DNA of 64,000 bases. It comes from Viridibacillus soli (GTDB lineage Bacteria > Bacillota > Bacilli > Bacillales_A > Planococcaceae). The stretch covers positions 24,754 to 88,753 of the forward strand of contig NZ_JAEOAH010000024.1 in the NCBI RefSeq assembly GCF_016612995.1, written 5' to 3'. A program made the position numbers and the translations under genes. This document shows, piece after piece, positions 1 through 12,613 of this stretch; the stretch's first letter is position 1; every line of letters begins with the position of its first letter. The notes under the pieces are model-generated. The model was not told the DNA's origin. It worked only from the letters and a program-made list of their open reading frames with translations, and did no database searches.

Positions 1-155
1 AAACAGTATTTATATATAATAGTACAATGTTATTATAATTAGTCAGAAAATACCCAATCTTTCGGATTATTAATATACTATTCACTTTACTAAATGAGTG
101 TGATAGAGTGTCCTTATACTAAAAAAGACAACTGTATTTATGAGGAGGACAAAGT

Positions 156-1322
156 ATGAAAATCAAGTTTGGTTTGCTCCCTCAAATTGTCGTAGCAATT
201 ATATTGGCGGCTTTATTGGGGACTATCATGCCGAAAGATGGCGTTCGCATATTCGCAACATTTAACGGTATATTCGGAAACTTTTTAAACTTCGTTGTAC
301 CATTATTAATCGTGGCATTTATTGCACCAGGTATTGCGCAATTAGGTAAAGGGTCAGGGAAGCTATTGGGATTAGCAACTTTCTTTGCATACTTCTCTAC
401 TTTAATCGCTGGATTCTTTGCATTCTTCGTAGCGTCAAATGTTTTACCTAATTTAATTTCTACTTCAGGTAGTGAGAAATTTGCTAACCCTGAAGAATCT
501 TTGGCACAAACATTCGTAAAAATTGATATGCCACCACTTATGGATGTTATGACGGCTTTATTATTAGCATTCATCCTTGGTATTGGGATGGCAGCTATTA
601 ATAGTGAAGTTATGAAGAAATTCTTTGATGAGTTTAATGTAATCATTGATAAAGTAATTTCGAAAATTATTATCCCGCTATTACCATTCCATATTTTTGG
701 TATTTTCTTGAATATGACTTACGCTGGTCAAGTTGCAAAAATTCTTTCAGTATTTGCATTAGTATTCGTACTTATAATTGTTATGCATTTATGTATTTTA
801 GTTTTACAATATGTAGTGGCAGGCGCTATTAATAAGAAAAATCCATTCTATCTTTTAAAAACAATGGCACCGGCATACTTCACAGCTCTTGGGACACAAT
901 CGTCAGCTGCGACGATTCCGGTAACATTAAAGCAAGCACGTAAAACAGGTGCTTCAGAACGTGTAACAGGCTTCACAGTTCCGCTATTTGCTACAATTCA
1001 CTTATCAGGTAGTACAATCACATTAACAACATGTTCAATTGCTGTAATGATGTTAAATAATCAAGCTTATACTTTAACTGAAATGATACCTTTCATCTTC
1101 ATGTTAGGTATTGTGATGGTTGCAGCACCTGGTGTACCGGGAGGCGCAGTAATGGCAGCTACAGGTGTTCTTCAATCGATGCTGGGCTTTGATGAAACAA
1201 TGGTCGCGTTAATGATTGCTCTATACCTTGCACAAGATAGCTTTGGTACAGCAACAAACGTAACTGGTGACGGTGCACTTTCTATGATCGTAGACCGTTT
1301 TAGTCAAAAAGAAAAGGCATAA
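156..1322 (+). CDS. Sodium:dicarboxylate (DAACS-family) symporter
   Basis: An integral membrane protein of 388 residues that probably imports C4-dicarboxylates or acidic/neutral amino acids together with sodium or protons. About eight hydrophobic segments are visible. Family signatures are the serine-rich re-entrant motif SSAATIPV (residues 249-256) and the substrate/cation-binding motif DSFGTATNVTGD (about 361-372). The start ATG follows GAGGAGG with good spacing. It is a single-gene unit ended by a strong hairpin. It is somewhat shorter than typical GltP/DctP proteins, and the exact substrate cannot be read from the sequence. The adjacent glutamate synthase locus makes glutamate or a related dicarboxylate a reasonable but unproven guess. 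Confidence 0.9.
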   Translation: MKIKFGLLPQIVVAIILAALLGTIMPKDGVRIFATFNGIFGNFLNFVVPLLIVAFIAPGIAQLGKGSGKLLGLATFFAYFSTLIAGFFAFFVASNVLPNLISTSGSEKFANPEESLAQTFVKIDMPPLMDVMTALLLAFILGIGMAAINSEVMKKFFDEFNVIIDKVISKIIIPLLPFHIFGIFLNMTYAGQVAKILSVFALVFVLIIVMHLCILVLQYVVAGAINKKNPFYLLKTMAPAYFTALGTQSSAATIPVTLKQARKTGASERVTGFTVPLFATIHLSGSTITLTTCSIAVMMLNNQAYTLTEMIPFIFMLGIVMVAAPGVPGGAVMAATGVLQSMLGFDETMVALMIALYLAQDSFGTATNVTGDGALSMIVDRFSQKEKA

Positions 1323-1347
1323 TAGAAAAACTAATATTTGTTACATG

Positions 1348-1385
1348 AAATAAGCCTTCCGAGCAAATCGGAAGGCTTATTTTTA
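1348..1385. terminator. Bidirectional intrinsic terminator, symporter/gltC
   Basis: A 13-bp stem (AATAAGCCTTCCG paired with CGGAAGGCTTATT) with a six-base loop and T-runs on both sides. It serves the convergent symporter and gltC genes. Confidence 0.9.
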
Positions 1386-2285
1386 TTTAAATTGAGTCAG
1401 TAATGAGAAGAAGTTGTTGACGAAAGTTAAGAAAACTTGTTCAGAAGGTGCCAACTCACGATTGGTAGGTGAGATGATACCGACTGTTCTTGTGAATGTT
1501 GGAGCAGCTATAGGTAACTTTACAGTGTGTCTAGGTGTGGAATCATAAAAGGTGCTTTCTGGTAACAAGCTTACGCCAATTCCAGCAGCAACCAAACCTT
1601 TTAAAGCATCCATATCCTCCCCCTCAGTAGTGATTTTAGGTGTGAACCCAACAGACTTACAAGCTTCAACAGCAACTTTATTTAAAATATAGCCTTCAGG
1701 GAAAAGGACGAAATCTTCATTACGTAAATCAGATAAATGAATGGATTCCTTTTTTGCTAATGAGTGAGTGGCTGGCAATAATGCTGCAATGTTTTCAGTA
1801 AATAAAATGGTCGTATTGATGGAATCGTCCTGTTGTGGAACTGGACCAAGGAAGGCTAAGTTTAACTCTCTATTTTTTACTGCATTTATCAAATAGCGAT
1901 ATGAGCCTTGGCGTAAATGGAAGGATACATTGGGATGTTCCTTTTTAAATGCCGAAATGACAGTTGGTAATAAGAAGCTGGCTAAGCTTGTAGGGAAGCC
2001 GATTTTAATCGTTCCTTTTTCGGGATCCAAATATTCATCGACTTGTTTTTTTGCAAAATCGATTGCTTGTAAGGCTGCAATGCTATGCTCGAGAAATATT
2101 TTACCAATAGGTGTTAGTTTGACGTTTCGACCTACTCGCTCAAACAGTTTTGTACCGAGTTCTTCTTCTAAATTGGCAATTTGACGACTTACCGCAGATT
2201 GAGCAATATGTAAATTTTCAGCAGCCTCTGAAATATGTTCGAGCTCCGCAACCTCGACAAAATAGCGTAATTGGCGTAGTTCCAT
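1383..2285 (-). CDS. gltC: LysR-family regulator GltC
   Basis: A 300-residue LysR-type transcriptional regulator. It has an N-terminal winged helix-turn-helix (about residues 18-37, core AAENLHIAQSAVSRQIA) followed by a periplasmic-binding-protein-like effector domain (about 90-295). From memory the N-terminus and the segment KIGFPTSLASFLLPTVISAF closely match B. subtilis GltC, which activates gltAB when glutamate is needed and is kept inactive during arginine catabolism. The gene is divergent from glutamate synthase with a 122-bp shared promoter region, the classical gltC-gltA layout. The product and role are therefore well supported, though the effector response here is inferred from the family. 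Confidence 0.93.
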   Translation of the reverse strand: MELRQLRYFVEVAELEHISEAAENLHIAQSAVSRQIANLEEELGTKLFERVGRNVKLTPIGKIFLEHSIAALQAIDFAKKQVDEYLDPEKGTIKIGFPTSLASFLLPTVISAFKKEHPNVSFHLRQGSYRYLINAVKNRELNLAFLGPVPQQDDSINTTILFTENIAALLPATHSLAKKESIHLSDLRNEDFVLFPEGYILNKVAVEACKSVGFTPKITTEGEDMDALKGLVAAGIGVSLLPESTFYDSTPRHTVKLPIAAPTFTRTVGIISPTNRELAPSEQVFLTFVNNFFSLLTQFK

Positions 2286-2323
2286 CGTATGTCATCTCCT
2301 ATTCATCTAATTTTAAGATTAAT

Positions 2324-2369
2324 AATATATAAATTATATATTGTTTATATTAATTTGGGAAACTAAAAT
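2324..2369 (+). promoter_or_regulatory. gltA promoter with palindromic candidate GltC site
   Basis: A near-perfect palindrome AATATATAA-A-TTATATATT (2324-2342) lies directly upstream of a sigma-A-like promoter, TTGTTT (2341-2346), 17-bp spacer, TAAAAT (2364-2369). A LysR-type activator site abutting the -35 box is expected for GltC control. The sequence differs from the B. subtilis GltC box, so binding is an inference. Confidence 0.5.
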
Positions 2370-2407
2370 AAATTTAAGTCACTTTTAAGTGAAGAGGGGG
2401 GATTTAC

Positions 2408-5400
2408 ATGGCATTTCATCAACTTCCAACAGCACAGGGACTATACTCCCCACAATTCGAGCATGATGCCTGTGGTATTGGTTTATATGCTCATTTAAAA
2501 GGAAAAGCCACGCATGACATCGTGATGAAGGGTCTAGAAATGCTTTGTCGTCTTGATCACCGCGCAGGTCGAGGCAGCGACGGCAAAACGGGTGATGGTG
2601 CCGGTTTAATGGTGCAAATTCCGGATGCATTTTTCAGAGCCGTTTGTACAGATTGGACGTTACCGGAAAAAGGACGCTACGGTGTCGGGATGTTATTTTT
2701 CACTCAAGATGATCATGAACGACAAAATATTGAGAATAAGTTGAATGAATTGATTGCTGAAGAGGGTCAAGAATTAGTAGGCTGGAGAACAGTTCCGATC
2801 AACATAGCTCCTTTAAGTGACACTGCTAAGGAAACAGCACCGGTTGTTCGCCAAGTGTTTATTAAAGGGGCTAATGTCAGTGATTCCCTTGCCTTTGAGC
2901 GAAAATTGTATCTCGTACGAAAGCAAACAGAGCACTGGGCAACAAAAAATGACAAGAAGTTTTATTGCGCAAGCTTTTCAAGTCAAACGATGGTTTTCAA
3001 AGGTTTGCTAACACCACAAGAAGTAGATACGTTTTACATGGATTTGCAAGATGAGCGCTTTACATCAGCATTTTCACTAGTTCACTCACGTTATAGCACG
3101 AACACATTCCCAAGTTGGGAACGCGCGCATCCAAATCGTTATATTATTCATAACGGGGAAATAAATACATTACGTGGCAATATTAACTGGATGAAAGCAC
3201 GTGAGCAACAATTTGTATCAGAAGCATTTGGGGATGATTTGGAAAAACTTTTACCGATTGTTGACCAAAGTGGTAGTGATTCATCGATGCTTGATAACGC
3301 CTTTGAGTTTTTCGTTTTAGCAGGGCGCACGCCGGCTCATACAGCGATGATGATGATACCAGAACCATGGACTGAAAATCCGCATATTTCAGAAGAGAAA
3401 AAAGCGTTTTATGCGTACCATAGCTGTTTAATGGAGCCTTGGGATGGGCCAACAGCGATTTGCTTTACAGATGGTAAGCAAATTGGTGCGATTTTGGACC
3501 GTAATGGTTTACGACCAGCGCGCTATTATGTCACAAAGGATGACTACATCATTTTCTCATCAGAAGTTGGTGTAGTAGATATAGAGGAAGAAAATGTCGC
3601 TTATAAAGAACGTTTAAGCCCGGGGAAAATGTTGCTTGTTGATTTAGAACAAGGAAGGATTATTTCAGATGAAGAACTAAAGTCAGATATGGCTGGGGGT
3701 CAGCCATACGCACGATGGTTAGAAGAAAACCTTGTGACTGTGAAGACGAAAGAAGATCAGCCAGAGGATATGATGGATTTGTTATTCCGTCAAAAGGTTA
3801 ATGGCTATACTTACGAAGATATTCACAAATATATTGTACCAATGGTAACTGAGGGGAAAGATCCCATTGGTTCAATGGGGAATGATACACCGTTAGCGGT
3901 ATTATCGGATCGCCCACAATCATTATTTAATTATTTTAAACAGCTGTTTGCGCAAGTAACGAATCCACCAATTGATTCGATCCGAGAGCATATTGTTACG
4001 TCGACGATGACGATGTTAGGTGCGGAAGGTGACTTGCTACAACCGACGGCTAAAAATAGTCACCGTATATTTTTGGACACTCCTGTACTTACAAATAGTC
4101 AGCTGCAGCAATTAATCGCCAATAACGATGACTATTTCAAAAGTGTGCTATTGCACTTGGATTTTTCTGAAGATTTAGAAAACAACTTGAGTAGACTGAC
4201 AAAAGAATCGGATGAAGCTATTTCAAATGGCGTGCAATTACTCGTCTTATCAGATCGTATCTTACATGCCGAAACGCCGACGTTACCCGTGTTACTTGCG
4301 GCAAGTAGTTTGCATCAGTATTTAGTAGGAACAGGCCAACGTACGAAGGTAAGTATTGTTGTAGAATCGGCAGAAGTACGAGAAGTACATCATTTCGCTG
4401 CATTAATTGGCTACGGCGTAGATGCGATTAACCCATATTTAGCATTTGCTTCAATTCATCAAGCCATTAAAGATGGACACCTTACACAAACATACGATGA
4501 GGCTGTTGCTAAATACACAAAAGCGATTGCAGATGGCGTTGTCAAAGTAATGTCTAAAATGGGGATTTCCACTGTTCAAAGTTACCGCGGGGCTCAAATT
4601 TTTGAAGCCGTAGGTATTAGTAAAGATGTTATTGCAAAATATTTCACAGGTACAGCTTCGCAATTAAGTGGTATCGATTTAGAAACAATCGGGAAAGAGG
4701 CCCTTCGTAAGCATGTCGAAGCCGTGCAATCTACTGAGCAAGTATTGCAATCGGGTAGTGATTTTCAGTGGAGAAGTACGGGTGAGCATCATGCCTTCAA
4801 TCCGAAGACAATTCATACATTACAATGGGCAGCGCGTAAAGGAGATATTGGACTTTATAGACAATATGCTGAAATGGCGAATGAAGAGCGCATTGGTTTC
4901 TTACGTAATTTATTCTCATTCAAGAAAGCAGATCGTCGTATTCCGCTAGAAGAGGTAGAATCAGTTGCATCAATCGTCAAACGCTTTAAAACTGGTGCCA
5001 TGTCATTTGGTTCTTTAAGTCAGGAAGCGCATGAAACGTTGGCAATTGCAATGAATAGATTAGGTGGTAAAAGTAATAGTGGTGAAGGCGGAGAACATCC
5101 GAGTCGTTATGAAGTCGATGCTAATGGGGATAACCGCCGCAGTGCAATAAAGCAAATTGCTTCAGGGCGTTTCGGTGTAAAGAGCCATTATTTAGTGAAT
5201 GCAGATGAACTGCAAATTAAAATGGCACAAGGGGCTAAGCCGGGTGAGGGTGGTCAATTACCTGGTAATAAAGTATATCCATGGGTAGCAGATGTCCGTG
5301 GTTCGACTACAGGTGTAGGTTTAATCTCACCACCACCTCATCATGATATATATTCAATTGAAGATATGGCTGAACTGATTCATGATTTAAAAAATGCCAA

Positions 5401-6931
5401 TCGTCATGCACGTATTAGTGTGAAGCTTGTATCAAAAGCGGGGGTCGGTACAATCGCGGCGGGTGTTGCGAAAGGTGCTGCTGACGTTATTGTCGTTAGT
5501 GGTTATGACGGTGGTACAGGTGCTTCGCCAAAAACGAGTATTAAGCATACAGGATTACCATGGGAGCTTGGTCTTGCGGAAGCGCATCAAACTTTAATGT
5601 TAAACGGTCTTCGTAATCGTGTCGTTTTAGAAACAGACGGTAAATTAATGACAGGGAAAGATGTTGTAATGGCTGCTTTACTTGGTGCTGAAGAATTTGG
5701 TTTTGCAACCGCGCCGTTAATCGTTCTTGGTTGTGTAATGATGAGAGCGTGTCATTTGGATACGTGCCCAGTCGGTATTGCCACTCAAAATCCAGAACTT
5801 CGTGCTAAGTTTATGGGGACTGCCGATCATGTAGTCAATTTCATGCAATTTGTTGCTGAAGAAGTACGTGAGCATATGTCAATGTTAGGTTTCCGTACGA
5901 TGGAAGAGATGATTGGTCGCACAGATGTATTACAAATTAGCGACCGTGCTTTGTCTCATTGGAAGGCAGGTCAATTAGATCTTTCAGCTTTATTGTACCA
6001 ACCAAAAGGACCTCGCACACATCAGGTAATGCAAGATCATAATATCGATGAATCACTTGATTTACGTAAAATTCTTGGAGCAGTTGAAAAAGCGATTACA
6101 GATGAAAAACCTATTGAACTACATTATCCGATTAAAAATACAGACCGTGTTGTCGGTACAATCATCGGTAGTGAAATTTCGAAGCGTTATGGTGAAAAAG
6201 GTTTGATTGACGATACAATTTCTCTATATTTCACAGGTTCAGCTGGTCAAAGTTTTGGTGCATTTATTCCCAATGGGATGTCGATGTATGTAAATGGTGA
6301 TGCGAACGATTACTTCGGTAAAGGATTATCTGGCGGTAAAGTCGTTGTCAAAGCACCTATTAAGGGCGCTGCCGAGAAAAATGTTATTGCTGGTAACGTT
6401 TGCTTATACGGTGCGACGAGTGGTAAAGCATTTATCAATGGCCGAGCTGGAGAACGCTTTGCAGTACGGAATAGTGGTGCGGATGTCGTTGTTGAAGGAA
6501 TCGGTGACCATGGTTGTGAATATATGACTGGCGGCCATGTCGTTATTTTGGGGTATGTTGGTAAAAACTTTGGGGCAGGGATGTCAGGTGGTATTGCATA
6601 CGTTCTTGTGGAAGATGAAAAGTCTTTCAAAGAAAAATGTAATATGGAAATAATCGGTTTTGAGGATTTAGATAATGAAGAGGAAGCAGCGTATGTCCAT
6701 GTATTACTAGAAGAACATATTCATCATACAAATAGCTCTTATGCGAAAGCGATTATAAATGATTGGACACAATCTGTAGCGAAATTCGTGAAAGTTGTAC
6801 CAGCAGATTATAAGAAAATGCTCAATCGTATTAGTGATTTTAAAGCGCAAGGTTTATCTGCAGATGATGCGGCAATGAAAGCATTTTTGGCTACTTCTAA
6901 AAAAAAGACAGTAGTGCTTTCCAATAAATAA
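2408..6931 (+). CDS. gltA: Glutamate synthase, large (alpha) subunit
   Basis: The 1507-residue large subunit of NADPH-glutamate synthase makes two glutamates from glutamine and 2-oxoglutarate. The N-terminal glutaminase nucleophile should be Cys22 (HDACGIG), exposed after removal of a propeptide. The central and FMN-binding synthase domains follow, with the [3Fe-4S] ligands Cys1109, Cys1115 and Cys1120 in CVMMRACHLDTCPVG. The C-terminal part is the glycine-rich beta-helix (GXXG repeats, about 1250-1450). The length is normal for the family. The gene is called gltA in Bacillus and gltB in enterics. The start ATG is preceded by GAGGGGGG. It is co-transcribed with the small subunit 17 bp downstream. 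Confidence 0.97.
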   Translation: MAFHQLPTAQGLYSPQFEHDACGIGLYAHLKGKATHDIVMKGLEMLCRLDHRAGRGSDGKTGDGAGLMVQIPDAFFRAVCTDWTLPEKGRYGVGMLFFTQDDHERQNIENKLNELIAEEGQELVGWRTVPINIAPLSDTAKETAPVVRQVFIKGANVSDSLAFERKLYLVRKQTEHWATKNDKKFYCASFSSQTMVFKGLLTPQEVDTFYMDLQDERFTSAFSLVHSRYSTNTFPSWERAHPNRYIIHNGEINTLRGNINWMKAREQQFVSEAFGDDLEKLLPIVDQSGSDSSMLDNAFEFFVLAGRTPAHTAMMMIPEPWTENPHISEEKKAFYAYHSCLMEPWDGPTAICFTDGKQIGAILDRNGLRPARYYVTKDDYIIFSSEVGVVDIEEENVAYKERLSPGKMLLVDLEQGRIISDEELKSDMAGGQPYARWLEENLVTVKTKEDQPEDMMDLLFRQKVNGYTYEDIHKYIVPMVTEGKDPIGSMGNDTPLAVLSDRPQSLFNYFKQLFAQVTNPPIDSIREHIVTSTMTMLGAEGDLLQPTAKNSHRIFLDTPVLTNSQLQQLIANNDDYFKSVLLHLDFSEDLENNLSRLTKESDEAISNGVQLLVLSDRILHAETPTLPVLLAASSLHQYLVGTGQRTKVSIVVESAEVREVHHFAALIGYGVDAINPYLAFASIHQAIKDGHLTQTYDEAVAKYTKAIADGVVKVMSKMGISTVQSYRGAQIFEAVGISKDVIAKYFTGTASQLSGIDLETIGKEALRKHVEAVQSTEQVLQSGSDFQWRSTGEHHAFNPKTIHTLQWAARKGDIGLYRQYAEMANEERIGFLRNLFSFKKADRRIPLEEVESVASIVKRFKTGAMSFGSLSQEAHETLAIAMNRLGGKSNSGEGGEHPSRYEVDANGDNRRSAIKQIASGRFGVKSHYLVNADELQIKMAQGAKPGEGGQLPGNKVYPWVADVRGSTTGVGLISPPPHHDIYSIEDMAELIHDLKNANRHARISVKLVSKAGVGTIAAGVAKGAADVIVVSGYDGGTGASPKTSIKHTGLPWELGLAEAHQTLMLNGLRNRVVLETDGKLMTGKDVVMAALLGAEEFGFATAPLIVLGCVMMRACHLDTCPVGIATQNPELRAKFMGTADHVVNFMQFVAEEVREHMSMLGFRTMEEMIGRTDVLQISDRALSHWKAGQLDLSALLYQPKGPRTHQVMQDHNIDESLDLRKILGAVEKAITDEKPIELHYPIKNTDRVVGTIIGSEISKRYGEKGLIDDTISLYFTGSAGQSFGAFIPNGMSMYVNGDANDYFGKGLSGGKVVVKAPIKGAAEKNVIAGNVCLYGATSGKAFINGRAGERFAVRNSGADVVVEGIGDHGCEYMTGGHVVILGYVGKNFGAGMSGGIAYVLVEDEKSFKEKCNMEIIGFEDLDNEEEAAYVHVLLEEHIHHTNSSYAKAIINDWTQSVAKFVKVVPADYKKMLNRISDFKAQGLSADDAAMKAFLATSKKKTVVLSNK

Positions 6932-6948
6932 TGGAGGAGGAGTTCTAG

Positions 6949-8430
6949 ATGGGAAAACCAACTGGATTTATGGAATATAATCGAGAAAAAACGAAGGAAC
7001 AACTACCACTAGAGCGCATTAAGAATTGGAAAGAATATGCTTCTAGATTAACCGATGAAGCTCTTCAAATCCAAGGGGCTAGATGTATGGATTGCGGTAC
7101 GCCATTTTGTCATATGGGTATTGAAATTCGTGGAACAGCTGCGGGTTGTCCGATTAATAATGTAATCCCAGAGTGGAATGATTTAGTGTATCGCGGCAAA
7201 TGGCAAGAAGCACTAGAACGTTTATTACTCACAAATAACTTCCCGGAATTTACAGGGCGCGTTTGTCCAGCTCCTTGTGAGGGATCTTGTACATTAGCAA
7301 TTACAGACCCTGCAGTCGCTATTAAAAGTATCGAACGAACTATTATAGATAAAGGATTTGAAAATGGCTGGATTCAACCGCGTGTTCCAACGTTCCGTAC
7401 GGGAAAAAGGATAGCTGTTATTGGATCTGGCCCTGCAGGACTTGCTGCAGCGGATCAATTAAACCAATCAGGACACTCTATCACAATTTATGAACGTGCA
7501 GACCGTGCAGGCGGCTTACTAATGTATGGTATTCCAAATATGAAACTTGAAAAGGAAGTTGTAGAGCGTAGGATTCAACTGTTAATGGAGGAAGGAATAG
7601 AGTTTGTCTTAAACACTGAGATTGGTAAGGATATTACTGCAGAGCAGTTAAAAGCCGAAAATGATGCTGTTATTCTTTGTACAGGTGCAACAAAGCAACG
7701 TGCACTCCATATGGACGGAAGCGAGTCAGAAGGGGTTCATTTGGCAATGGACTATTTAACTTCTACAACGAAAAGTTTACTCGATTCAAATTTTGTAGAT
7801 GGTCAATTTCTAAATACAGAGGGTAAAGATGTAATTGTAATTGGTGGTGGGGATACAGGTGCTGACTGTGTCGCTTCAGCAATACGCCAAAATTGCAATA
7901 GCGTCGCTCAATTCGGCAAGCACCCACAGTTACCGATGAACCGGGCGGATAATAATTTATGGCCGACAGATCCTCATATTTATAAATTGGATTATGCTTA
8001 TGCTGAAGCTGATGTAAAGTATGGCAAAGATCCACGAGAGTATTGCATCCAGACAAAGAAAATTGTGGCGGATGATGGGGGGCGTGTGAAAGAATTGCAT
8101 ACAATCCAAATGAATAAAATTATTAATGAGGAAGGATATACGTATTTTGAAGAAGTAGCGGGCACGGAAAAAATATGGCCTGCACAATTCGTTTTTGTCG
8201 CAATTGGCTTTGAAGGTGTAGAACATGCACTGCCGGAACAATTCGGTATTAAAGTAACGAATAATAAAATAGCAGCATCAGCTAATAACTATGCGACAAA
8301 TATAGAAGGTGTATTTGCTGCTGGTGATGCACGTAAAGGTCAAAGTTTAATCGTTTGGGCGATTAAAGAAGGTCGCGGCGTTGCAGAAAGTGTTCATGCT
8401 TATTTAGCAGAACATGCCATTGCACAATAA
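6949..8430 (+). CDS. gltB: Glutamate synthase, small (beta) subunit
   Basis: This 493-residue FAD- and Fe-S-containing subunit passes electrons from NADPH to the large subunit. Fe-S cluster cysteines are visible at 46, 49, 54 and 67 (ARCMDCGTPFC...GCP) and at 106, 110 and 114 (CPAPCEGSC). The FAD-binding GSGPAG (159-164) and a second dinucleotide motif GGGDTGADC (about 299-307) follow. The GGAGGAGG ribosome-binding site lies between the gltA stop and this ATG. Its place as second gene of the operon fixes the assignment; the equivalent enteric name is gltD. Confidence 0.97.
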   Translation: MGKPTGFMEYNREKTKEQLPLERIKNWKEYASRLTDEALQIQGARCMDCGTPFCHMGIEIRGTAAGCPINNVIPEWNDLVYRGKWQEALERLLLTNNFPEFTGRVCPAPCEGSCTLAITDPAVAIKSIERTIIDKGFENGWIQPRVPTFRTGKRIAVIGSGPAGLAAADQLNQSGHSITIYERADRAGGLLMYGIPNMKLEKEVVERRIQLLMEEGIEFVLNTEIGKDITAEQLKAENDAVILCTGATKQRALHMDGSESEGVHLAMDYLTSTTKSLLDSNFVDGQFLNTEGKDVIVIGGGDTGADCVASAIRQNCNSVAQFGKHPQLPMNRADNNLWPTDPHIYKLDYAYAEADVKYGKDPREYCIQTKKIVADDGGRVKELHTIQMNKIINEEGYTYFEEVAGTEKIWPAQFVFVAIGFEGVEHALPEQFGIKVTNNKIAASANNYATNIEGVFAAGDARKGQSLIVWAIKEGRGVAESVHAYLAEHAIAQ

Positions 8431-8815
8431 TAGAATGTCGAAAAAAGCCTGTTTACAGGCTTTTTTTATTGCTAAAAAGATCAATGTATAGCAATCAATT
8501 AAACAGGACACGATAATATTTGTTGATAGAATGTGTCGGAAATACATAAATTCACAGAAAAATAAGGTTATCACTACGATAGGAGTGAAATCGATTCTCA
8601 ATTAGGGTATCTGAATTGAAAATGAATTTATTTTTAATAAATAGCAAAAAATTGCTTGGTTACTAGATAAAAACCTATTGAATATCAGCTGTTTACAGCG
8701 AGAATGAGAATTAGTTTCAAAAGATTTGCAAGCCACTTCTTTTTAAGTTAAGATTAGAATGATATTAAATTAGAAATGGGTAACCATTCATTGAACTTTA
8801 AATGGAGGTAATGAA
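8431..8815 (+). promoter_or_regulatory. gltB-sufC intergenic region: terminator plus suf promoter area
   Basis: This 385-bp gap starts with an intrinsic terminator (GCCTGT/ACAGGC stem at 8447-8460, then seven T). The rest is AT-rich non-coding DNA that must carry the promoter for sufCDSUB. No clear TTGACA/TATAAT pair stands out. GAGAATGAGAATT at about 8700-8712 vaguely resembles a Fur half-site but has no symmetric partner. Confidence 0.6.
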
Positions 8816-9598
8816 ATGTCAACATTAGTAATCACAGATCTTCATGTCGAAATTGACGGAAAAGAGATTTTAAAGGGTGTAAATTTAACACTCAATACAA
8901 ACGAAATCCATGCAATCATGGGTCCAAATGGTACGGGTAAATCTACATTAGCATCTGCTATTATGGGTCATCCAAAATATGAAGTAACTTCAGGTTCTAT
9001 CATGTTAGATGGCGAAGATGTACTTGAAATGGAAGTAGACGAACGCGCTCAAGCTGGTCTTTTCCTTGGTATGCAGTACCCATCAGAAATTTCAGGTGTA
9101 ACGAATGCTGACTTCTTACGTTCTGCTATTAACGCACGCCGTGAAGAAGGCGATGAAATTTCATTGATGAAATTCATCCGTGAATTAGACAAGAAAATGG
9201 AATTCCTTGAAATGGATCTAGATATGGCTCAACGCTACTTAAATGAAGGTTTCTCTGGCGGTGAGAAAAAACGTAACGAAATTCTTCAATTAATGATGAT
9301 TAAACCGAAATTTGCTATCTTAGATGAAATTGACTCTGGTCTTGATATCGATGCATTAAAAGTTGTTTCTAAAGGAATCAACGAAATGCGTGGAGAAGGC
9401 TTTGGATGCTTAATGATCACTCACTACCAACGACTACTTAACTACATCACTCCAGACCAAGTACACGTTATGATGCAAGGTAAAGTCGTGAAATCTGGTG
9501 GCGCTGAATTAGCTCATAAACTTGAAGCTGAAGGTTATGACTGGATTAAACAAGAATTAGGCATTGAAGACGAAGAAACTGCTGAACAAGAAGCATAA
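8816..9598 (+). CDS. sufC: SufC, Fe-S assembly ATPase
   Basis: A 260-residue cytoplasmic ABC-type ATPase that drives the SufB-SufD scaffold during Fe-S cluster assembly. It has Walker A GPNGTGKST (36-44), the signature FSGGEKKRNE (146-155) and Walker B FAILDE (166-171), and no membrane segments. It is the first gene of the sufC-sufD-sufS-sufU-sufB operon, the standard Firmicutes order, with a TGGAGGT ribosome-binding site. Confidence 0.97.
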   Translation: MSTLVITDLHVEIDGKEILKGVNLTLNTNEIHAIMGPNGTGKSTLASAIMGHPKYEVTSGSIMLDGEDVLEMEVDERAQAGLFLGMQYPSEISGVTNADFLRSAINARREEGDEISLMKFIRELDKKMEFLEMDLDMAQRYLNEGFSGGEKKRNEILQLMMIKPKFAILDEIDSGLDIDALKVVSKGINEMRGEGFGCLMITHYQRLLNYITPDQVHVMMQGKVVKSGGAELAHKLEAEGYDWIKQELGIEDEETAEQEA

Positions 9599-9615
9599 GA
9601 AGGAGGACGAGCAGA

Positions 9616-12585
<2,970 letters not shown>

Positions 12586-12613
12586 TTAATGAACTCTGAA
12601 CGGAGGAGAAACG

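Noticed and set aside
8695..8715. Fur box upstream of sufC
   Set aside because: Only one GAGAAT-like half is seen; there is no symmetric 19-bp site.
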